From assembly GCF_037392515.1 (NCBI RefSeq), contig NC_090280.1:74760504-74824503 (forward strand): a DNA stretch of 64,000 nt, in the 5' to 3' direction. The stretch's first letter is position 1. Every line of letters begins with the position of its first letter. The translations under genes and the position numbers were made by a program. The DNA comes from Haliotis asinina (Eukaryota; Mollusca; Gastropoda; Lepetellida; Haliotidae). This document shows, in pieces, positions 49,130 through 59,889 of the stretch. Below the pieces are notes generated by a model. That model was not told where the DNA came from. It did not search any database and saw only the letters and a program-made list of their open reading frames with translations.

Positions 49130-50200
49130 GCTTTCTTTAATGAAGAACATGGCTCTCTGAATAACAAGTTCTAAATCGTCCCTCTATGCAGTTGTTATAG
49201 TGTTTACTTCAGGACTGCCATATCCAAATATGTCTAAAGACCAAAAACTATGTAGCCAGATTTAGTTATTACTATTCAATCTGCGTTCTTAATCTTTATC
49301 ACTACCGCAGAGTACCCTGCTCCTCTTTGTCACTCCCATTAATTACCGTATATGAAATTGATGGCCTTTATTGGTCATCCTCCTTGACTGTGTCTGTCAT
49401 CACATCAACTGTAGAAGGAAGTGCTATGACTTCTCTATCTGTCCATTGTTGAACCTTTGCCTGTCCAGTGTTGTTAAAAACTGTATATATATGTATGCTC
49501 ACATCTATACTGAATGTGAGTGTGGAGTCCGGTATTCCGACTGTCTTTGTAGGGACGACCGCGAGCAGGATTATGCCGCTCGAAGGAAAGGCCCTGGTGT
49601 TGGGCTAGAAGTCCACTCACCTCATTCGTGTATACTTGTTTGTCATGTCTTGCGAAACCAACTAAAGTATTTTGAACAACTAAACTATGCCTCCAACTTC
49701 ATCAACGTATTCATTTGTCTTCGTCAACGTAATGTTCATCAAAATCATGAGCTAATTCTCCAGTCATCCTATCCATGCGCCGATCCCCAGTCAACGCACC
49801 AACCACATATGAACGCGCTGACACAATAAACAGGACGTTCTTAACATTGTATCCTTAATTGCTCATTCACAAAAAAAACAGGGTGATTACTCATCAGGGT
49901 TTGTTCACGGGTGGCCCATTGTCTCGATACACCCTGCATCGGGTACACCGGCAACTATTTTCTGATCAGTGATTGTCATTATCAGATTATTCGGATCAAA
50001 AAATAGTTTTCATGTCTAAATAAAGCATCGCCACCATCAATGGTAGGCTCCCATTTCCTCACTTGGTTGTGCTCTCAGATTTGCTACCTATGTTTAATAT
50101 CTTTAATAATTACCCCCGTGTAATATGTTTTATTCAACATTCTAAACTCCACTCGTGGTATTCAGATCGCTCTTCGCCTCCATTACCCCTGCCAGCTTCC
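49130..50200. other. No recognised gene; 152-codon open frame on +
   Basis: 49371-49829 is open on the + strand and is followed by AATAAA (about 49827). It shows no signal peptide, domain or splice context I can name, and has an unusual mix of Cys and His. Probably chance. Confidence 0.3.
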
Positions 50201-50204
50201 GGTT

Positions 50205-50305
50205 GAACGAAGTCATCTGCTGTTGATCATTGGATTATCTGGCCAAGACTCGAGTATTAACATACTGCTGCAATGTAGGTGGAATACTGCTGAGTGCCAA
50301 ACCAA
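50205..50305 (+). mobile_element. Abalone-type SINE (family 1), 3' part
   Basis: 'catctgctgttgatcattggattatctggcc', 'gactcgagtattaacatactgctgcaatgtaggtggaatactgctgagtgcc'. Confidence 0.8.
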
Positions 50306-50429
50306 AAATCGAAACAAACCGTACACACTAGCACAAGAACACTCAGTGTGTGAGACTATGTAATAATCAGAGACAATGTTCAAGAGAGTTAGTAATAATA
50401 AGAATATTTATAACCAGCCTAGATATTCT

Positions 50430-50580
50430 TCTAAAAGCGCACAATCTGATCATAATTACCTGGTAGGCGCTTGATGGTTGATAGTCTCACGACATATTTC
50501 ATCGGGTGCCCATTTTCTACTGGGTGAACAGAAGCAATTTTGAACAAAGTCACTGCCTAAGGTGAAACCACACGTATCAC
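50430..50580 (+). repeat. Repeat family D copy
   Basis: 'aaaagcgcacaatctgatcataattacctgg', 'tttcatcgggtgcccattttctactgggtgaacagaagcaattttgaacaaagtcact', homologous to 44690-44880. Confidence 0.7.
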
Positions 50581-50833
50581 GTGTATTTCAGAGTTGGTGA
50601 AAATATTAAAATAACAGATCAGACATCCAGCAATAACATGGTGAAAAATCTATTTCAAGGAGTATTTAAAAATCAAGATGTTACAATTCCGCTTGCAGTT
50701 TCTCACTTTGGCCACAGACGCAACGTTCATGGAGCTGTACCGACTTCACAGTCCTTGTGGATGATGTATTCTGCCATCAGGCCTGACAGTACGTCCCCAC
50801 AAAACATAATGTGGAGGAGAAAGACAACGAATA

Positions 50834-51355
50834 AATAAGTGTTCTTGTATAGCGCACAAATCAAACTGCAAGGCAATTTCTCTAGGCGCTAAAGTATTTT
50901 TCCCTCGATCACCGGATGTCAATCTCAACAGCACATTGTATTTCAGTCTCAACTCCCTGGGGAGTATACAACTTTTGCTGCCACTAGGCGCACCGAGTTT
51001 ATTGTGGCTCTCTCATCCTAACGAGGTACCCAGTTGACAGCTGGGTGGACTGGGACACATAGTCACAGCACTTTGTCCAAGTTTACTGCACGTTGCTGTA
51101 CCCGCAATTAGGTGTATGCACGTGTTCATGTGGCCACCATCTGGTCATATACCAACGGATTCGTGGGTTCTTTTAAGTGCACAGGGTTGTGTACTGTACA
51201 CTAGGGGTTGTGACAACACTGAGAGAGTCTGCACACAAAGTTGACTCCAAGGTTTTTTACACCCGGTCACAGGTGGGCTCGATCCCGAAACCTCAACCTC
51301 GCTGGATCACTAGCCTGGCGCCTTAGCCAGCTCGCCCACCATGCCCCCCTGAAAT
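50834..51355 (-). mobile_element. Long SINE with Ser-tRNA-like head
   Basis: The minus strand starts 'catggtgggcgagctggctaaggcg' (box A), 'gaggtttcgggatcgagccc' (box B), then 'tttgtgtgcagactctctcagtgttgtca', 'acccacgaatccgttggtatatgacc', 'ctccccagggagttgagact', ending near 'gtgcgctatacaagaaca'. The body matches 25530-25890, which has a different head. The first 25 bases of the head are partly duplicated at 51359-51400. Confidence 0.8.
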
Positions 51356-51454
51356 ATAGCCAGCTCGCCCACCATGCCCCCCACCATGCCCCCCTGAAAC
51401 AACTAGATATATACAGATAGGTAGGTGTAAACCTATACTTAGGTAACTACTACT

Positions 51455-51815
51455 TGACAAGTATTAGATGAGCCAGCGCTGTGAACGCGCTTGTTACAAA
51501 CAGGCGGGGCAAGTAATCCGGACGAATACACTTGGTTGCTGCAGGTAGATTGGCGATTAGGCACGTGCAATACATGCTGACCGTGGCGTGAAAATCAATA
51601 CCGTTACTGTTTAACACGTGTCTCGTAGAGCGATTTAGTTCAGCAAGACACTATCACGACACGATTTGCACGAGAAATTTGAACTTTTCAATATTTAGAC
51701 GACAACCTGTTTCCCTCTTGTTTCAAATGGAATGTTCTGACGGGCGTCCCTAAATATGCAAATTGGGGTCATTTGTCAGGTCGTGGCTCATCTAATATTT
51801 GTCAAGCAGTACGTA
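51455..51815. mobile_element. Non-autonomous inverted-repeat element; empty site for the 10.8-kb SINE
   Basis: 'tactacttgacaagtattagatgagcc' (51455...) and 'ggctcatctaatatttgtcaagcagta' (...51815) are inverted ends. The interior 51465-51700 is the reverse-complement homologue of 10680-11195 without the SINE and with only one copy of the target ('ctacctgcagca' on the complementary strand). Confidence 0.8.
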
Positions 51816-51869
51816 GGTAAGTAAACGGTAGATAGTACATACGTAGATGGTGGGCGAATACATGGTTGA

Positions 51870-51980
51870 GAAGTTTAGTTTTACATCGCCTGTAGAAATA
51901 TTCCAGCAACATCACGACAGTGACACTAGAAATAGTCCTCACACATTGTACCCATGTGTGGAATCGAAAATGCGTCGTAA
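51870..51980 (-). mobile_element. tRNA-headed SINE (family 2), partial
   Basis: 'gtttagttttacatcgcctgtagaaatattccagcaacatcacg', 'cctcacacattgtacccatgtgtggaatcgaaaatgcgtcg' on the + strand are the complement of family 2 tail, body and box B. The head is lost. Confidence 0.7.
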
Positions 51981-52244
51981 AACCCCTGCAAGTTACGAAT
52001 GAAGAAATATTGCTCTAATGTGCAGCTCGAAGTGTTACACAGAAGCTGTGATACAAAAGAATTCATGCTACAAGGTTTCCTTGACATTTTCATGTAAACA
52101 GTCTGTCCTTTCCAGTTATCTGTTCTTTATGGCCATGTTCCAGCAATACTCTTGACAACCAGTCGGTGACTGATATCATGAGTATGGTGCACTCGCCGTC
52201 ATGAACCAGGTCACGAAGCGCATGAAGACACATATGACCAAGCG

Positions 52245-52485
52245 CATTGTGATAGTACAAAACGATATAGCGATATCACAATATGCCATAGGGATAGTGT
52301 AATACGATATAGCGATAAAACCACACGATATAGCGATAGCACAACACGAGACAGCGACAGTTCGACACGATATATCGATAGTACAACACGGTATATATCT
52401 ATAATACAACACGATATATCGAAAATATGATACGATATATCGCGATGATACAGCACGATATATCGATAGTACAACACGATTAGTG
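52245..52485. repeat. Minisatellite of about 21-24 bp with CGATATATCG palindrome
   Basis: About ten units related to 'acacgatatatcgatagtaca'; many keep the CGATAT(AT)CG palindrome. Translation in any frame is a repetitive artefact. Confidence 0.88.
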
Positions 52486-53094
52486 ATGTCGGTGACACCA
52501 AACTGAAATTCCTACGAGTCATCAACAACTGCTTTCATGTATCGAATCACTAACTACGAATGTTCGTTATATATCCCAAGTCGACCTATGTGTAGGGGCC
52601 ATGCGATACCCTGTGGATAAAGCTAAACTCACTCACACACCCATTTGACCTATACAAATGCATCGATCAATGCTGTGGCAAAAGCATTCACAATCTCATT
52701 TGAAACGCCTTCTAAAATGTATACATTGGAATGAAACACAATTAACCGTATCAAACAGGTCAGCAATACCTCATATTATTAACAGCACCAAGCATACGGT
52801 ATACATAATCGCAACAGCTGCCATATATATATGCAAATGTATTGCACAGATCATTCTCCTCGTTTGCTGAAACATCCCAAATAGACCGTTGACCGAATGG
52901 AATGAGAAGGCGGAATGGTGCGAAGTTGTGTTCTGAACGATGCTTTTATTATAACCCCGAGTGTTCCTCTGAGTCTTAATACTGTGGAGAAGGAAAGTGA
53001 TACAGGTATGTGACGGTACCCGTGAAAATGGAGCAGACAAACCCAGAAGCATAATCGGGGCTAACCGAAATTCGGATCTTCACTGACGTGTTTC

Positions 53095-53240
53095 TCAGCT
53101 CTCAACAACGAACTATAGGACCTTGGTAGACGTCACCCAAGTGTAACGAAGCATAAGGTTGAACACGTGACCACGGCAGGACACCACGAATGGGAGTGAC
53201 GGGTCATCGCGCTGACCATTAGACTAAAGCACCGCCCTAG
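53095..53240 (-). mobile_element. Old tRNA-headed SINE
   Basis: The minus strand reads 'gggcggtgctttagtctaatggtcagcgcgatgaccc' (box A-like) and a decayed body. Low similarity. Confidence 0.4.
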
Positions 53241-53444
53241 ATACTAGGCTTTTTTTCTTTGAGTTGTCATCTGTCTATAAGCCACAAAACCAATTCCGTC
53301 ATCATCATAGGAAATGGACGCTGTGTTTCTAGTTGCAATAATAATGAAAAGATTTGATTTTGGCAGGATGAGGGTCAGATCGTATTATCCTGCAACCCCT
53401 CCTCCCGGATACCCGGGGTAGAATGCCCATGTGACGAACAGGGT

Positions 53445-53453
53445 TATATATAG
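53445..53453 (+). promoter_or_regulatory. Candidate TATA box of the SLC13-type gene
   Basis: TATATATAG lies 194 bases upstream of the SLC13 exon 1 ATG. This would place the start of transcription near 53475 and give a 5' UTR of about 160 bases. Sequence alone; there is no initiator match worth citing. Confidence 0.45.
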
Positions 53454-53638
53454 AGCTGCATATACACCGTCAACGAACTTGTACGTACGACCCACATAGC
53501 TAGCCTTGTTCACACTGAGCTAGTTGTTGACAAGTGAAACTTAAAAGAAACGGGCACAGAGAGCGCCCTTGCTGTCCACCCAGCGCAGGATACAACCAAG
53601 AGGAGATATTGTATTGGCAGTTTGGCGTATTCCAAACG

Positions 53639-53746
53639 ATGGCTGTGAGCAAAACGCTGAAGGACCTATGGAAAATTAGGACATTACTGATACTTTTTCT
53701 CACCCCAATTCTGCTTTTGCCTCTTCCAATATTGATACCTACGAGG
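53639..53746 (+). CDS. SLC13-type sodium-dicarboxylate/sulfate transporter, first coding exon
   Basis: Reads 'MAVSKTLKDLWKIRTLLILF', 'LTPILLLPLPILIPTR' (36 codons), then donor gtaagt at 53747 in phase 0. A basic, short cytosolic start followed by a hydrophobic segment 'LLILFLTPILLLPLPIL' is the recognised N-terminus of animal SLC13 proteins ('...W..R...(I/V)L.TPLLLLPLP(L/I)...TKEA.C.Y'). The family's first exon ends just before 'EA'. These proteins import Krebs-cycle dicarboxylates, citrate or sulfate with sodium at the plasma membrane; which one cannot be told from 36 residues. No exon 2 was found to 64000, so intron 1 exceeds 10 kb and holds the foldback element. Confidence 0.8.
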
Positions 53747-53779
53747 GTAAGTATTATTCCATTATTTACTCGACCGATT

Positions 53780-56650
53780 TAATCAGTTCGATGTCAAGCG
53801 ATGTCAGGAGTTAACATACATTTTCAATACGCGAATTTATAAACATGTTTCCTGTGTAGACTGTTTGTGTCATGTATGAGTATGCCCTTGTGTATATTTC
53901 GTAGGCCGGTGTATAGTTGTCATTCCTTTTGGAGGGTGACGCATAAGCCCTGTCTTTGTCACTCAAGCAATAACGTACAAGCAATAACGTGTTGACAGCA
54001 TGGACAGATGTTGGATATTCATGTAGCATAGTTGAAAGTAAGCCCGTTTGAAGCCACGAATATATTTCTATTTGCCTCTTCTATGGCGATTTGTCTTTGG
54101 TGTTAACACTGTTGCGTTATATTCCGGGACTGGCAATCTATACTTTTGTCATCGCATTCTGAAGTACGCACAATACTAAACACAAATAATATAATGCATA
54201 TTTATGAACACATTTAAGTAGGCTCTAATGAACAAAAGGTATGTTTGTGATCTACATTTATAAAATCATTCCTATCTGTTGGCTAGCAGATGGCAAAATG
54301 TATGTTGTGCGTCGACCAGCTGTTAGAAGCAACAGTGTTTGACGAGCGTAACATGGGTCTGCATAAAGTCTCTTTTTTGTTGTTCTTGTTTAAACGGCGA
54401 TCGAGTAGATTGATTGTTGGCGTTTATGTCTGGCAACCGCTGATTATCCCGATCCAGACTTGATTATCACTCGCCACTTTGTAAATGTTTGGATGACGTG
54501 GATCAGCATTTAACATCAACCGTAAGATTCCACATCTGATTTATTCTGTACTGGGCAGAGTATGGTTATCCAGGCAATTGCTTTATGAATTTGTTTAATG
54601 CCAGATGACAATTTGCTACACGTTGGTTATTATATAAATCGCCTACTTGACTGTTAACTGAATAAAAATTGTTCAAGAAATGACATAGGGTTCGAGCGAA
54701 CAGCCCTTTAACCACAGACTCTACCATGTACCACCTTCATTAACACTATACATCTGCGTCATTTACAGAGATTCATTTACAGAGAGGCAAAATTAAGATG
54801 TAAATCAATGCCGCAAAATTACTATAAAGATAATTTAATTCCAGATCGTGTGTCACATTATTCTCTGTTATCTACACACGCATTTAACTTCGGCGTTCAG
54901 TCAGCGTTATGCATAAATGTCTGACTCAGAGATATCGTAAACATCTGATGACAAAAGCTCGCTCTACCGTGAAGGAGCGTGTGTCCGGCTAGATTTGATA
55001 AAGAACTTGTCATGCTGTATTTCAGCTTTTAGTACTGAGGCTATAACAAGAAAGCGTGGTGTCTGAAAGCAACGAACCACATACCTGCGTAGGGTACTTA
55101 TATTCAAAGCTTAGTGCTCAAATGAAACATCGTTTATGTCGAATGGAACATATGTGGGTAATAAAGGACTCATACATCTCCCGACCTTTACAATTCATGA
55201 TCTTTGCACTAGGCTCTCAGCCTCTGATTTTATTCAGCTCATCGTTCACCGGATCAGATACGCTGAGATCAGAAACTTACCACGCTGGGGAACCTGTTAC
55301 GTTTGATCAGATGTGATGTTAATTTGCCGTACGTGTAAAGTTTGAAGTCTTAACGAAATATGTTATTATCATTATTACATTATAGGATATTTATATATCG
55401 CACAAATCCACGCAACCAGTAACTAGTACATACTCAAGACGCTTCAGTGTTCCGTTGATCAACGGATTATTTTTGGCATTCTTTAAACGGACTCAACTCC
55501 CTGCGGAGTATTCAACTCATGCAGCCTGTTATAACTGTAAAAGTCAATCTGTTTATTACAAACCTTGTTTTTATCGTTGTTGCTAATTTTACAAGTTTGC
55601 GACATTTCGTCACGTTGACATAAGAACCTTATGTGTAAACACGTGTAAACTATTTTCCCAGAGCATAAATCTTGCACAGGTCAGACATGAACGTTTACGT
55701 ATATTTCGACAGGCCCGAAGGAACTATTAAGAAGCACTTGACCTACATATCGTCATGTACATAAGGATACTTTATACTTTATCCTTTCGGCGTATAATGC
55801 AAAGTAAACATTGTTATATTCTGCCTGTGTACTATTCGCTTTTGGTGAAGGTTATTGTGACTCGGATGAGGACAAATAATGTCCTTGAACTTACCCGTGT
55901 TTTGAGATTAACGTTGTACAATGCAGCTGCATCGCTATGACCTTAGTTTGTGTATGTCTTCCGGCTCCCCAACATTTGGGACAATATTTGTCTTAAGGAT
56001 CATGAATGGGTGCACATACATATTCACATACGCGCGCGGGCTCACATACACAGGTAGACAATTTTGTCTCGCGTGTTAGAGTCAGTGCATGGCTGTTTTA
56101 ACACTTGGCAGCATGCATTAACTTGTACGCTACATCTCTACCTGTAACAGTTTCACCACCTGGCAGAGCATTAACATTACTTAAACATTACTAACGGCCT
56201 GCAGCAACTGTTCCCATTGTTTACTTCGTTGTTTGTGGTTGGTTGTAGTCGCTACATTTGCATTTTCTATTGTCTCTGCTATACATTATTCTCAGCAATA
56301 TGGCAGCTAAATCACCATGGTGTGTGAATATTCAACAGGAACAAACTATCTGTTGACAACATCATTATAATTATACGATGACATATACAACAACAACCAC
56401 CCGATCCTATTACCCCTGTGTTACAAGCATGAGCTGATGATTCTCCGCAACGCACTGGACGCAAACACACACCTAACACCACAAACACTTCAAAAAACCC
56501 ACTACACGGCACTCAAACCTTCAAAGTCTGAGGTATTTGTTTTCTTTTCAAAACTGGTCTTTTGAGTCGCATATAAACGATTTGTGCTAACAAAACAAAT
56601 ATCAACCAAACGATCCCACAGTCCATCCCCTAACAACTAGCAAATTTCCA
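53780..56650. other. Start of SLC13-type intron 1, no gene seen
   Basis: AT-rich; a decayed piece of the long-SINE tail at about 55380-55520 ('cgcacaaatcca', 'actcaactccctgcggagtattcaac'). No exon with 'EA.CAY..(I/V)M' is seen. Confidence 0.5.
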
Positions 56651-56654
56651 AATT

Positions 56655-56825
56655 CTAAAAAACGCGTCACAATTTAATTCTGGACTCACAAAAGTCCAGA
56701 AACTCTCAGCACTGTGGCCACCCTCTCACAAGGGATTTCGCAAAATTAAACAGGCAGCTGTTATGTATATGTGCTAAGGATGAAAAAATGAAAAATAAAT
56801 TTTCGAAAACTCAAAATTTAAACTC
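56655..56825 (+). repeat. Probable outer terminus of the foldback element
   Basis: Homologous (inverted) to 15128-15300. Includes a perfect hairpin CTGGACT-cacaaa-AGTCCAG (56681-56700). Confidence 0.75.
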
Positions 56826-56829
56826 GCTC

Positions 56830-58200
56830 GCCCATAGGCACGCCCATGGGCGAACATTGGCCAATGGGCGAAAGTGTTTAATTTCATCCAGAATAAATGT
56901 TTTGGAGGTTGTAAATGAATGAAAAAATGTTAATAAGTATCATGACACAAATTTCAGCGTGTTGTGACTTGACTCTGCTAACTGACAGCGATTTTTAAAA
57001 ATCTCGCCCATGGGTGAAAAACATATTGGCCCATGGACGAGAATAATTAATTTAATTGAAACTACATGTTTTTTTCCAAGCTTTGCAGCTTTTCAATGAA
57101 TGAACTTGTATTTATTATTGTCTTGACACGAAATTAAGCTTAGTTTGACTTAATTCGGCTAATTAAGAGTGATTTGGGCGAAAACCATTTGGCCCATGGG
57201 TGAGAATATTTACTTTTACTCAAAATACACCTTTTCCCATGTTTTGGAGGTTGTGAATGGATGAAAGTATGTTCATAAGTATCATGTCACAAAATTCAAC
57301 TCATTTTGAATTAATTCCGTTAATTTAGAGCTATCTAACAAAATCTCACCCATGGGCGAAAAACATTTTGGCCCATGGGCGAGAATATTTCCTTTTACCC
57401 CAAACACATCGTTTCCAATATTTGGAGGATGTAAATGACTGAAAGTACATTTATGAGTATCAGGACAGAAATTTCAACTCATTTTGACTTAATTCCTCTA
57501 AATGAGAGCAATTTTGAAAACTCTCGCCCATGGGAGAAAGACATTTTGGCCCATGGGCGAGAATATTTGCCTTCACTCAAACTACATCTTTTCCTGTGGC
57601 TTGGAGGTGTAAATGAATTAGGATATATTTGTAAGTATCATGGCACAAAATCCAACTCATTATGACTTAATTCTGCTAATTGAGACCGATTTTCAAAAAC
57701 ATCTCGCCCATGGGCGAAAAACATCGGGCCCATGAGCGAGAATATTTCCTTTTCACTCCAAGTACATCTTTTCTAATGTTTTGGAGGATGTAAATGAATG
57801 AAAGTGCCATTGTGAGTATCATGACACAAAATTCAACTGATTTTGACTTAATTTTGCGAGTTCAGGAAGATTTTTAAAAAATATGCCAGAATAATCACTT
57901 TTACTCAAAATACATCTTTTCCTGTGTTTTGGAGGTTGTAAATGAATGAGGATATATTTGTAAGTATCATGGCACAAAATTCAACTCATTTTGACTTAAT
58001 TCTGCTAATTTGTAACAAGTACAAGAATCTGGACTTCCACATAAATTTTCATAGGTTTTTTTATTGTCTCAGGGGTTGTAAATTTATAAATGAAAGTGTG
58101 TTTATAAGCATCACGACAAAAAAAAATGAAATCATTCCGGTCTTAATTCGACTAATCTCGCTCGCGGACGAAAATATTTTCGTTTGCTTGTTTTCTTTAT
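56830..58200. repeat. Left-arm tandem repeat, about 175-bp unit, with CGCCCATGGGCG palindromes
   Basis: About eight units; markers 'cgcccatggg' at about 56841, 57005, 57192, 57347, 57525 and 57705, then two decayed units. Each good unit holds two facing palindromes about 20 bases apart ('cgcccatgggcg aaaaacattttgg cccatgggcg'). Next come 'ttttggaggttgtaaatgaatga', 'agtatcatgacacaaaattcaactcattttgacttaattc' and 'gctaattgag' (landmarks). The mirrored units begin again at about 63640 and run off the window. Confidence 0.9.
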
Positions 58201-58258
58201 TTTGCAAACATGTGGTTTAAAAATAGATGAAATTCTAATGACAATTCAGTTTAATTTC

Positions 58259-58519
58259 GTGAGTTTAGTTTTATGTCGCACTCAGCAATATCCCAGCAAT
58301 ATGGCGGCGGTTTGTAGATAATCGAGTTTGGATCAGACAATCCAGTGATCAACAGCATGAGCATCTACCTGCACAATTGGGAACTGATGACATGTGTTAG
58401 CAAAGGTCAGCGAGCCTGACCACCCGATCCCGTTAGTCACCTCTTACGACAAGCATAGTCGCCTTTTATGGCAAGTATGGGTTGTTGAAGCCCTCTTCTA
58501 CTCCAGATCTTCACGGGTC
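58259..58519 (-). mobile_element. SINE (family 1) in the left arm
   Basis: The complement runs 'gggacccgtgaagatctgg' to 'gacataaaactaaactcac'. The same SINE with shared point changes is in the right arm (63291-63521), where 39 bases of its 5' end are deleted. Confidence 0.93.
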
Positions 58520-59093
58520 CCGAACACAGAGCTTTACTTCCAGCAACATATACAGTACACTTAGAATACTAAGCCTTGAGATTCTTTTGAATTTAGGTAT
58601 TCTATAAATATAACAAAATTCAACCTATATCTATGAAGTTGAAGTTATTTGTGAAAGCCCTAATCAACAGTGACCAAACTCCAGTGACTATGCTGGGACA
58701 CATTAATAAACGGTTTTGTGAGATCAACTGTATTGAAATATGTCTTGCCAATTCCACTGACATTCGCCAAATGTACCTACCTAGTACTTTTAAGTGTACC
58801 TACCCAGTTTAGCATGTTTCGTTTTAATAGTGTCGTCTCCATTTTAGTAATTCCCGTTTGCCCGTCCCGGCTTTTCTTTGTCCGAGGTTTTATGGGGTAT
58901 TCTCCTATTTGGCAGACCAGAAATTATCTACAACAGGGGTAGGTCAGTCGCTTGTTTTCTTTACCATTTGTACTAATTAGTATGCGCCTCCTCATGCTCC
59001 AATGCACACAGTGACCTGATTCGTCTCCATCGCAACTTAGGCTGCGTTTAACAGTACTTCAGCCAGTTTACTGTATCAGTCGAAATCTTACAA

Positions 59094-59235
59094 TGAATGA
59101 ATGAATGAATGAATGAATGAAGAGCAAGAAGTATATGTAAATGAATGAAAGAAATGATAAAAGAAAGAAGTGCATATGTGAATGAATGAGAAAGGAATAA
59201 TAAAAGAAAGAAGTACATATGTGAATGAATGAAAG
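59094..59235. repeat. (TGAA)n and about 45-bp tandem units, left arm
   Basis: (TGAA)7 then three units with 'gaaagaag.gcatatgtgaatgaatga'. Mirrored base for base at about 62598-62742. Confidence 0.9.
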
Positions 59236-59349
59236 AATAAAAACATGCTAAAGAACGCAAAAGTATCGTTAGATCACATGTGTTAACATCAGCTTGTTAT
59301 TGTCTCCCTGGTCAGACGTAACAATTGTCAGACAGGTTAAAACAACCAA

Positions 59350-59619
59350 CTATCTGGTTGACTGCACAGCTGCCTGTTGACGTAGTATACCCACATCACC
59401 TACTTTTCCTGCGTAACCTTCATCTACATCACCATCCTTAATATATTGAGCAGAGAGCCCAGAAGGCCCTATAGCTGTAACCACTGAACCGTGGCGTCTC
59501 TCTGCTCCCAAGTTCCCAACTGGGGGGTGTCCTTTTCTACCTATTCCATTAATCTTTAAAACATCTAACAAGCTCAACGCATGCATTTTTTTACTCAAAT
59601 GTGATGTTATAGATATCAT
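59350..59619 (-). other. Left-arm ORF, 89 codons, unknown product
   Basis: The last 36 codons ('GLSAQYIKDGDVDEGYAGKV', 'GDVGILRQQAAVQSTR') are identical in sequence to the end of the right-arm ORF (62374-62484). The first 53 ('...RKGHPPVGNLGAERRHGSVV...') are not. No recognised domain. It could be the 3' coding end of the element's original gene. Expression is unproven. Confidence 0.4.
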
Positions 59620-59689
59620 AAGAGTATTTTTTATGTATTATTCAGTTGATGAATTATTATTGATGATACATACATGATACATATATGTA

Positions 59690-59882
59690 CAATATTTTGC
59701 TTCGATTCTGTAACTACCCACATTATGACATTGAGACCATTCTGATTTATAGAGTAAAATACGATTGTATAGTTTTGAGTTTGAATCTTGGCATATTTTA
59801 TCGGTTTGCCACTTTTGCACTCTGCCCTTTTAAAGGGGGCGTGCATATTTTGGTGGTTTTTAGTATTCCATCTATTCATTTG
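59690..59882. repeat. Innermost left-arm block
   Basis: 'attctgtaactacccacattatgacattgagaccat' and 'gggggcgtgcatattttggtggttt' are matched in reverse complement at 61921-62105, with a deletion of about 45 bases on the right side. Confidence 0.85.
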
Positions 59883-59889
59883 GATTTAT

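Noticed and set aside
49371..49829. 152-codon open frame as a gene
   Set aside because: No start context, domain, splice signal or homologous copy recognised; chance opening cannot be excluded.
52176..52528. Tyr/Ile/Cys/Ser repetitive protein
   Set aside because: Artefact of the CGATATATCG minisatellite.
56830..58200. CRISPR-like array (regular repeats of about 175 bp)
   Set aside because: Units are fully homologous along their length with no unique spacers, and the setting is an animal genome.
59048..59260. 70-codon His/Ser/Phe-rich protein repeated at 62574
   Set aside because: It is the translation of the (TGAA)n block and tandem units; it is duplicated only because the arms are mirrored.
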